A stretch of 64,000 bases of DNA from Hyphochytrium catenoides (lineage: Eukaryota; Sar; Hyphochytriomycetes; Hyphochytriales; Hyphochytriaceae): positions 186,001 through 250,000 of the forward strand of contig FLMG01003686.1 of assembly GCA_900088475.1 (NCBI GenBank), in the 5' to 3' direction. Shown here one piece after another: positions 52,023 to 60,000 of this stretch (within the stretch, counting starts at the first letter, position 1; each line of letters starts with the position of its first letter). The notes beneath the pieces are model-generated. The model was not told where the DNA came from. It did no database searches and saw only the letters and a program-made list of their open reading frames with translations. Position numbers and translations under genes: made by a program.

Positions 52023-52934
52023 ATGACCCAGCAAAAGTTAGAGCTTCAGGAGGATGATGCGGCTACCGGACTATCACGGCTGCATCATTGTCCGAAGTGT
52101 CCGATCTGGCGGTGTCATAGGTGTGGCATCAAGTTCATGCGAAGGAACAGGTTCATCAATCACCAATGTGCACAAGATCTACAAGATGCCAAAGCTCCCA
52201 AAGAGGAAAAACGAAGTCCAAGGAGCCCTGTACGTGCTATCTGTGGCCAGAGGCTGGTCTCGAGCCAACATCTGAGCTGTCCGAGCTGTTGGTCTGCCTT
52301 CTACACTCAAACAGAGCTGGACTCCCATATGGCGGACTGTTCTTGTCTACACTGCGGCTTCGCGATCGACGGCCGTACTCACAACTGTATTGCGACCATA
52401 GAGAAGGATACTGAGCTCCGGCGTCTTCAGCAGCTAAAGGAGATTGATGCTATTGCTTCACAAGAAATCAAGATGGAGGAGACAAAGGCGGTGAAGCGAA
52501 GCAATCAGCGTGAGTGTTACGCCCGAGGAGCTTGCACCGTGGGAGCGAAGTTTGACCTTGAGAGTGATCCAGCGTTGCAGTGCACACGCCGGAATATTCA
52601 TTTCCATGCAGACCAGTTGAAGCAGGAGGTGGAACGCGAGCTCGAGGCCGAGAGAAGGCGTCGCATCAACATGGTTTGGAAGGCCCGCTTGGATGAATAT
52701 CGGATGTTTATGCCACTGTACCGCCTACACTCTGTTCTGGGTATCTGTGATCCAGACACAGGTCTTGAGGAGTATAATAGGGCTTACAAGCGGTACAAGA
52801 CAGTTCTCTTGGATTTCTCTGAAGATACCACTACAATGGAGATCACGTTCAGGAGAGAGCTTGTGAAGATTGTCTCTGGCAAGCTAGCGGCACTTCATAG
52901 AGAACGTCAAGCCAAAAAAGACCTAACAAGTTAA
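52023..52934 (+). CDS. Zinc-finger protein with charged helical tail
   Basis: 303 residues. A cluster of Cys and His lies at about 23-50 (CPKCPIWRCHRCGIKFMRRNRFINHQC), ending like a C2H2 finger. A second Cys-x2-Cys site (CPSCWSAFYTQTELDSHMADC) lies at about 86-108 and a third at about 110-122. The rest is helical and charged, with IKMEE (a possible SUMO-site consensus) and a coiled region. Probably nucleic-acid or protein binding. No family name. Confidence 0.68.
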   Translation: MTQQKLELQEDDAATGLSRLHHCPKCPIWRCHRCGIKFMRRNRFINHQCAQDLQDAKAPKEEKRSPRSPVRAICGQRLVSSQHLSCPSCWSAFYTQTELDSHMADCSCLHCGFAIDGRTHNCIATIEKDTELRRLQQLKEIDAIASQEIKMEETKAVKRSNQRECYARGACTVGAKFDLESDPALQCTRRNIHFHADQLKQEVERELEAERRRRINMVWKARLDEYRMFMPLYRLHSVLGICDPDTGLEEYNRAYKRYKTVLLDFSEDTTTMEITFRRELVKIVSGKLAALHRERQAKKDLTS

Positions 52935-53296
52935 AGAGTTGGGTTGAGACTTGCTTGCTTGATTGATCATAGATTATATATTTGGATTTATAATGTGTGT
53001 ATGTGGCATGATTTGTTTATTTGTAGTTATCAAAACCTAATGATTACATAATCTTCTTTCCATTATCCAGTATCAGAAATCTGATGGCAAACAGTAGTAT
53101 AAAAAATAATAAGCTACATCATTTGGGGCAATTCGGAATTGAGGAAGAGGTATTTGGTAGGATTCGTTTAATGGTAGACAGGGGACTTATGAGGCGTTCT
53201 TCTCATTGTTGCACTTTCCTGTCGCTTCAAGATTTCCCCCATTCAAAGCCCTGCAGCCACTTACGATATACAAGCTTTTACACGTAAACAACAGAG
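52935..53296. other. Intergenic, nothing firm
   Basis: About 360 bases, AT-rich on the left. A 67-residue open frame starts with ATG at 53084 but has no supporting features. No hairpin or repeat was noticed. Confidence 0.4.
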
Positions 53297-54469
53297 ATGG
53301 ATGCCTCTAATATGCTAGCAATGTTGGCTGCTGAGGAAGAATCAGCTAAGCCACCACTGGCACCATCATCACCTCGCAAAGTTGAGCCTGTTGAACTGGA
53401 ACTAAGTGAAACACTTGAGAAAAGTATGGTTGTGCTTGGCAAGAAACTCCAGCCACTCCCAATCCAGCAATGCTCTGACATCATAGTTCCAAACTACAAA
53501 AAGGGCCAGTTTATTCTTCCTGCTCGACTTGTTGTCCCAACCACTCTGAGTCCAGTCAAAGAGACTGGGCTTTGGTCAGAATCTCCAACCAGTCCATCCA
53601 AAAAAAGCCCATCCCCGAAAACCCAGGATCGTACATACCGTCTAAGCAACCATGTTTTGGATTCAGTGAAAGGAGAGATTAAGGAAAGAATTCGAGCGAA
53701 GTTTGCTATGACAAAGAACAGCCAGTCACTACCCATCAAGGAGAAGCCAGCAGAAGCCCAAAGTAGAAGCCGTAAAGAACTACCGGAGCAGAATATTGCC
53801 ACAAAGCGGCCTATACGAGAAGTAAAGAAGGATGTTGCTATATTGCTCGAGGATGACTCACCTGAGGGCGACTCCCACGATGGGGATGGCTCTGACGACG
53901 ATTCTCAGGACGACTCTCAGGACGAGGACTATCAACCAACGAAGCGGGTAAAGGGCCTCAGCAACCAAACGTATAAGAAGTATGACGGAGCAACGACTCG
54001 TCGAGGAAGGAAGACTGCGCCACCACAGATTATAAAGGATGGCCTCCATTACCAGGATGGAGGGATCATAGTCTATAAGATAAACTTGGTGGCGACATCA
54101 GCCAAGGTGAATATGGGCCACACCATCAATAGTTTCCGTTCTGAATATGCCAATGCGAAGATTTCAGAACATGAGATCCTTGTCCATTTTCCTACACCAG
54201 CGCCCATGGAACCAATCACATGCAGGCTTGATGCCCCAACTGTTCGAGACCTGCTAGTGGCAATCCAGAAGGAGTATGGTCGCTACCTCTCTCTTGAGGA
54301 GATGAAGCGCATCAAGCACATACCAACCTCAAAGCGCAATCAAGCAGTACGACTACACCAGGTAATGAAGGGCAATGTGTACTATAATGGCCTTCAACAT
54401 GTAGAGGACAATGTCTTCAAAGTTAAATTGAAAAGTAGTGGTAGTAAGCAGATCTCATCACAGCAGTAG
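53297..54469 (+). CDS. Acidic/basic modular protein, unknown, upstream of bHLH 2
   Basis: 390 residues. N-terminal Pro/Ser/Glu-rich part with SPTSPSKKSPSPK; middle with a long acidic run (DSPEGDSHDGDGSDDDSQDDSQDED, about 190-214); then a basic TTRRGRKTAPPQ. A folded C-terminal domain follows (about 245-380) with strands YKINLVATSAKVNMG and a helix YANAKISEHEILVHF. This layout is that of a nuclear regulatory protein. The bHLH gene follows on the same strand 88 bases later. Function not known. Confidence 0.62.
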   Translation: MDASNMLAMLAAEEESAKPPLAPSSPRKVEPVELELSETLEKSMVVLGKKLQPLPIQQCSDIIVPNYKKGQFILPARLVVPTTLSPVKETGLWSESPTSPSKKSPSPKTQDRTYRLSNHVLDSVKGEIKERIRAKFAMTKNSQSLPIKEKPAEAQSRSRKELPEQNIATKRPIREVKKDVAILLEDDSPEGDSHDGDGSDDDSQDDSQDEDYQPTKRVKGLSNQTYKKYDGATTRRGRKTAPPQIIKDGLHYQDGGIIVYKINLVATSAKVNMGHTINSFRSEYANAKISEHEILVHFPTPAPMEPITCRLDAPTVRDLLVAIQKEYGRYLSLEEMKRIKHIPTSKRNQAVRLHQVMKGNVYYNGLQHVEDNVFKVKLKSSGSKQISSQQ

Positions 54470-54557
54470 CGAGTAAGGTATCGCCAGAGCTAAAATAGTT
54501 TCAGTAAACAGCATTATCCTGCGCCGCTACTGCTTCCGAAGAAGATTTGTGAAAAAT

Positions 54558-55049
54558 ATGAGAGATCAAAGACTCCGACACAACCAAAGAGAGCGTGAAC
54601 GTGTTCAACGCATTTCTGAATGTATGGGGAGCTTGCAGATAATACTTGAGAGGTCAGGATACGGCTATCCCCGGTCTCAGCAACAAATCTTAGAAGGAAG
54701 CATCCATATGATACGGGATATGGCATCTACTATCCAGACTCTTCAGCTGGAACTCCAGACACGACTCCACAACCGGCTCAAGATCAGTGAGGCTCAGGAA
54801 CAAGCTACCATCACCGAACCGGATGTTGATCTGACCTCAATTCTCGATGAAGTTATCAACTTACCCCCACCACAAGAAGAGATATCTCGACCGATGCCAC
54901 ACGAGCTCATAGGCTCAAGCACAGAACCTAACCTCGGACCATGCTGCTGTTGGCACGTCAATGACCAGCCCAGCCTAGCATGTCTTACACCTCTCGCCAC
55001 TATTGCTTCTGACCACTTCCAAATTCTTCCACGTTCGCTTAATCTTTAA
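54558..55049 (+). CDS. Basic helix-loop-helix (bHLH) protein 2
   Basis: 163 residues from the ATG at 54558; the frame opens nine bases earlier at GTG. The bHLH starts almost at the N-terminus: RHNQRERERVQRI gives the His/Asn-x-x-Arg-Glu-Arg-x-Arg basic region with the E-box-contacting Glu. Helix 1 follows (SECMGSLQIILERSG), then the loop GYGYPRSQ and helix 2 (ILEGSIHMIRDMASTIQTLQLEL). The loop and helix 2 match bHLH 1 at 22232-22729. The rest is acidic and Pro-rich. The last 75 bases overlap the convergent gene ending at 54975. Probably binds DNA as a dimer, perhaps with bHLH 1 or a host partner. Confidence 0.78.
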   Translation: MRDQRLRHNQRERERVQRISECMGSLQIILERSGYGYPRSQQQILEGSIHMIRDMASTIQTLQLELQTRLHNRLKISEAQEQATITEPDVDLTSILDEVINLPPPQEEISRPMPHELIGSSTEPNLGPCCCWHVNDQPSLACLTPLATIASDHFQILPRSLNL

Positions 55050-55622
55050 TGTCATAATATCTACTTTGTACACAATATAAATAGTTCCCAGAGATTCGTG
55101 CGAGAGCTTATCACGAACTGTTAAGGAGACAGTCACATGGCAGTATCGTACTGTCCCTCGAAACTGGGGCTTACTGTATTGTATTGTTGTCATGTCGATA
55201 TAGGCATCTTGATGCTTAGCTACACGACGGAGTTCTGAGGTAGCATACCGTGTGAGTCTATGCTTCATGAGCTCCAGGCGTTCCATCCGCGCAGGATACG
55301 TGAAGCAGTAACAGTAGGTTCCGCAATCATTACACGTGCGTAGCGGGGCAGCGTAATCGACCAGGTTCTCTCTGTCAAAGGGGGAGTCGTACAAACAGTT
55401 CTCATGCTTCCGTCGGCGCCAGTGTTCTTTCGTTCCCGGGCTTACTACTCGTCTTGGTGTCCCTTGTACAAGATCAAGATGAAGCGATGGCCTGACTACT
55501 TGTTGTCGCCGTGAAGATGCTGGCTTGGTCACTAGATTTCGCAACAGCTCAAGTAGACAATGCATCGCTTTCACTTTCGCTTTCCAGACAAACCAGAACG
55601 AACAAGAGTGCTCGTCGTCCAT
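54975..55622 (-). CDS. Cys-containing basic protein of unknown function
   Basis: 215 residues from the ATG at 55622; the longer frame begins at TTG. It has a helical N-terminus, then a very basic segment (KEHWRRRKHE), CNDCGTYCYCFT (a possible metal site), another helix and a beta-rich C-terminus (RGTVRYCHVTVSLTVRD, SLGTIYIVYKV). It overlaps bHLH 2 by 75 bases in antisense. No family recognised. Confidence 0.55.
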   Translation of the reverse strand: MDDEHSCSFWFVWKAKVKAMHCLLELLRNLVTKPASSRRQQVVRPSLHLDLVQGTPRRVVSPGTKEHWRRRKHENCLYDSPFDRENLVDYAAPLRTCNDCGTYCYCFTYPARMERLELMKHRLTRYATSELRRVAKHQDAYIDMTTIQYSKPQFRGTVRYCHVTVSLTVRDKLSHESLGTIYIVYKVDIMTLKIKRTWKNLEVVRSNSGERCKTC

Positions 55623-55629
55623 GGCTCCA

Positions 55630-55665
55630 TATATATTATATACCAATGGCCATCATCATATATAG
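55630..55665. promoter_or_regulatory. Divergent TATA-like stretch
   Basis: CATATATATTATATACC and CATCATATATAG sit between the minus gene starting at 55622 and the plus gene at 55700. Position and AT composition fit a shared promoter for both. Confidence 0.35.
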
Positions 55666-55699
55666 TTTTTTCTTGGTGAGGTTTTTTTTTCATGTTGAC

Positions 55700-55954
55700 A
55701 TGGTGCACTCAAACAAGAGAGAATTGTTTATTGCCGTTAGCGGTAGTCCAACAATTATTGGAATGCGCGTTACCAGCTCCCTCGCCTTGACTAAACCGTT
55801 ATTTGTGATCACCATACATCACAGAAGTTGTGATCTTGTTATCGTCGTGTTCCATTACAATTCTGACCGAGGGACCTATTCATATCTGTATATAGCTCCA
55901 TGCAACGAAGACCACTTATCAAACTCCAAGCCACCGAAGCCAGGACCACGTTAG
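55700..55954 (+). CDS. Small beta-rich protein
   Basis: 84 residues from ATG at 55700 (MVHSNKRELFIAVSG). It has strands of hydrophobic residues (PLFVITIHH, DLVIVVFHYN) and a basic end (SKPPKPGPR). The frame extends upstream through another ATG at 55646 with a hydrophobic stretch, so the start is uncertain. It ends six bases before the next gene. No family recognised. Confidence 0.45.
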   Translation: MVHSNKRELFIAVSGSPTIIGMRVTSSLALTKPLFVITIHHRSCDLVIVVFHYNSDRGTYSYLYIAPCNEDHLSNSKPPKPGPR

Positions 55955-55960
55955 CCGCAG

Positions 55961-56977
55961 ATGGAGCCTATTGAAATCAATTCTATTGAGGAGCCATTGA
56001 AGAGTGATGACTTGGAACTGCTACATGAGATTATGAATGCCATTGGAGAACAGGGCGATGATGAGAAGGAGCTCCTCGCCATGGAGAACAGCAGCAGCAG
56101 TGGTGATCTGCCGGACCCTAAGCCCCTGTTAGACAGAAACAATGTCCCTATCGGCACTACATACAGAGACAGTGACATCTTCGCACACATCACTTACTCC
56201 CAGCATAAACGAGGCCCACCTAATCCCTTTGCAAGCACGGAGCAGTCGGCAGCCGCATACAGCAGAATCCTCAATGCTATACAGTATTATGATGAAGACC
56301 AGTGTATGGAGATCATTCCATCCATGATATTCCATTACGGAAGTGCTATTCATCCTTATGTACTGGGTCTGATGCTTGATAGACGGTTCTATCGGCTGTT
56401 CGACTTGCTGGTCCCTTTGGTATACACATCTTTGGGAACAGAACTCTACTGGGGTTTGTTCTACACGGAAGACGTTCCCAGGAAGCATCTGACCTCGGAA
56501 GATGCCACGATGATCTTGAACAACGCCGTCACTCTCTATCCACAAATACCGGCATTCAAGATAGCGGCACAGATGGTCTTCCAGTACGGCGCCACCTTCG
56601 AGTATAGCATCATCCGTCACATCCTATCCAGGAATTTCTACCTCCTTTTCAACTTTGTCCTATGGACTCTCAACTGCTATCGACCTCTTATCGTACCCCA
56701 GAAGAAGCTTTGTCTCACTGAGAGGTGTACCAACGATGAGTTATGCTTTGGTCTGTGTACGGCGCATCTTATCGCTTATAGATTTATACAAAAGACCAGT
56801 GCAGCAGCTCATGGAAGCAGAACACCAGAGCGCAGCAAGTCTACTGAGAAGACCGAGACCAACGCTGACCCTTCCCCGAAACCAGACTCCCAGTCCAAGA
56901 GAACAAGTATCAAAACAGAAGACATCAAGGAGGAGAACGCTCTTACCAAGAAGAGAAGACTCAATTTTGATTCATGA
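55961..56977 (+). CDS. Acidic-headed protein with C-terminal SUMO-site-like and nuclear motifs
   Basis: 338 residues. The N-terminal 60 residues are acidic. The central helical domain (65-280) has Tyr and Phe-rich segments (RFYRLFDLLVPLVY, NFYLLFNFVLW) in two similar halves: IHPYVLGLMLDRRFYRLFDLL matches FEYSIIRHILSRNFYLLFNFV, so it is internally duplicated. The tail has two consensus SUMO sites in a row (IKTED and IKEE) and a KKRRL nuclear signal. No known family recognised. Confidence 0.62.
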   Translation: MEPIEINSIEEPLKSDDLELLHEIMNAIGEQGDDEKELLAMENSSSSGDLPDPKPLLDRNNVPIGTTYRDSDIFAHITYSQHKRGPPNPFASTEQSAAAYSRILNAIQYYDEDQCMEIIPSMIFHYGSAIHPYVLGLMLDRRFYRLFDLLVPLVYTSLGTELYWGLFYTEDVPRKHLTSEDATMILNNAVTLYPQIPAFKIAAQMVFQYGATFEYSIIRHILSRNFYLLFNFVLWTLNCYRPLIVPQKKLCLTERCTNDELCFGLCTAHLIAYRFIQKTSAAAHGSRTPERSKSTEKTETNADPSPKPDSQSKRTSIKTEDIKEENALTKKRRLNFDS

Positions 56978-57054
56978 AGTTCATAAGTGGGTCAGGAACT
57001 AGAAAAAAAATTATGCGGCCTTGCGTGTACTCATATATAAAATTTGTTAAGCTC

Positions 57055-60000
57055 TCAGGAGTAGAGCTGGTATAGCTCCCATCGCTGAGTTGTCTTGTGT
57101 CCAGTGAGAGTAGAACAAAGGTCCGATGAGCAACCTAGCTTCTTATCATCCTGATCCTCTGCTGTCAGTCCCAAAGACTGGCTCGAGGTCAGTTTGTAGT
57201 CATAGCGGTTACCGGTTATGACCTCCACTTCATTGTTGTTGATAGCGGATACCGCAAAGTACTTCTGTACCTTGTTTGCTCTCATCACAGCACTTAGGAT
57301 ATCACTAAAGTCTGTAGATTTGACTCTGAAAGAAGAGTTGGGAGCCTTAGATTTTTTGGTATTGTAGAGTTTGACCTCGTCAAAGGTACCGATATTCTTG
57401 ACTAGAGATTGACGTTCTGCTACTTGGACGTAGCCTGAACCTGATGATGCCTCAAGCTCTTTCAGCTTTCTCTTAATTGCATCAAGTTCTGCCGCCGATA
57501 TCGCTGCGACAACTGGGACTGGCCCCGGTTGTCCTGGAGATCCTAACCGTCTAGCATTGGATATAGTGGCCGCGGCAGCTGCTGCTGCGTTGTTCGCCGC
57601 AGTCGTGGCAGCTGTAGCTGCCGCAGTGGCTGCATTGAGGTCTGCATGCAAGGCATTGAGTTGAGTGAGTCTTGTATCTACAAGAGCTAACCTTGCGCGG
57701 AAGTCGGTCATCTCAAGTTCATATCGCTGACGTAGGGCTCGAATATCTTCCAGCTCCTTCAAAGCCTGGTCAAGTCTCGCTCGGTCACCTCCTTGAGCAC
57801 GGAGGGCTTCAACCTCTCTGACTAGTGTTTGTTCTCGTTGTTGTGAGGCCCTTAAGCGCTCGTCCGTGGCTGTTAGCTGTGTGGTAAGTCTTAGCTCTTG
57901 CCTTCGTAGCCGGTCACGCAACTCTGCCTCAGTCTCTCGAGCAGTCTCCTGTTCTCTACGAGTACGAGTTAGATCCTGCTGTAGACCTTCATTCATATTT
58001 CTTAGATCTTCATTATTTCTCTGAATTGCATCTCTTTCTCGGGTAAGCTGCTGCAGCTCTTTTTCCAGAGTCGAGGCCCGCTGCTGCACTTCGCGCTGTT
58101 GCTGTTCCAGACGCTGTATCTCTTGCTGAGCTTGTTGCTGTTCTGCCTGAAGCTTTTGAAGTATCTCCTCGCGTTGGCGTCGCTCTTCATTGTTTGTAGT
58201 AACTACTCGGGCATTCACCTCGTCTTGACGTCGCGCTAGTTCTCCTGTACGTTCAACAATTGCATGTAGCTGAGCGTTCAAAGCTTCAGCCTCTTGTTGC
58301 CCCTTGGCTATCTGCTCCTCCAGTTCACGAATGCGATTATCCTTGGCCGTGTTTGCCATCTGCAGGTTGGTATTGTCTGTTTGCAGCTGTATATTATCTG
58401 CTCGCAGTGTGTCTCTTTCTAATGTAAGTGTCTGGATGGTACTTGTCAGGGTAGATAGACGGCCTTGAAGACTGATTATCTCTTGCTGCGCTTGTTGCTG
58501 TTCTGCATGAAGCTTTTGAAGTCTCTCCTCCGACTCCTGTTGCGCTGCACGGTTGGCCGTAACAACCCGGGTATTCTCTTCGTTGAGGCGTCGCGCAAGT
58601 TCTCCCTCACGTTCTACATTTGCCTGGAGCTGAGCGTTCAAAGCTTCAGCCTCTTGCTGACCCTTGGCTATCTGCTCTTCCAGTTCACGAATGCGATTGT
58701 CCTTGGCCGTATTATCTGTACGCAAGGAGTCTCTTTCAGATGTAAGTGAATCGATGTTACTTGTCAGGGTGGATAGTTGACCTTGGAGGCTGCGTATCTC
58801 TTGCTGAGCCTGTTGTTGTTCTGCCTGAAGCTTTCCAAGTCTCTCTTCATGTTGACGTCGCTCCTCCCGGTTAGCAGTAACAAGCCGTTCATTCTCCTCG
58901 TTGACACCACGTGCTAGGGCTCCTTCCCGTTCTACATTCGCTTCTAACCGAGTCCTGATGGCGTCAGCCTCTTGTTGACTCTTGTTTATCTGCTCTTCTA
59001 GTTCGCGGATACGTGTGTCTTTGACTGTAATACCAGTCTGCAATTGGGCGTAAGCTCCTTGTAATGAGTCTCTTTCAGAGGAAAGTGTCTGAAGATGACT
59101 TGTTAGGGTAGCTAGCTGGCCTTGAAGACGTTGTATCTCTTGCTGAGCTTGTCCTTGTTCCTCTTGAAGCTTCTTAACTCGTTCCTCGCATTCACGTTTC
59201 TCTTCACGACTGGCAGTAACCAGTCTTTCATTTTCTTCTTTGGCGCTACGAGCTAGAGCCGCCTCACGTTTTATATTTGCTTCTAATTGAGTCCTTACCG
59301 TCTCAGACTCTTGTTTAGTCTTGCCTATCTGTTCTTCCAGTGACGCCACCTTGTCTGCAGCTCCCTGTAAGTCCCCTTCCAGCTGCCCTATTTTGACGCG
59401 TAACTCTGTAACGGTAGTTCGGAGGATGTCTCTTTCGTGGGTGACGACGAGTAAGCTCGCGTTCGCTTGGTCACGCTGTGTCGTAAGCTGTGTGATTGTC
59501 TCTTCGGCCGTCTTAAGGCGCCCCTCAAGAACTTCTTGTGCTCTCTTGACTCCCGCAAGCTCTTCTTCGCATTTGCGTCGTGCCTCATCGTTAGTCGTTG
59601 CTTGCTGAACTTGCGCTTGAAGACCCGTTTCTCGTTGCTTTGCATCGTCGAGGGCTTTCTGGAGATCCCTAGCTCCTGATGCTGCTTTGGATATTTGTTC
59701 TTCTAGATCTAGAATTTTTACTGTCAGTGCATTGACTTCTCCATCCTTTGCTTCGAGCTGTTGCTTGCACAACTTTTCTTCTTCGGCTAGTCTCTTCTCG
59801 TAGCCGGCCTTCTGATCGGCTAATTGTTTTTGAAAGTCGGCTTTCTGGTCGTCCAATGCTCTATTCAAACGGCCAACCTCTACCGTCAACTCACTAACCT
59901 TACCTTTCAGCTGTTCAATCTCAGTATTCAGTGCTGCTTCCTTTGCTTTGAGTTCCTCTTTTCGCTGCTCTATCTTTGCTTGCTCTTGCTCAACAACACT

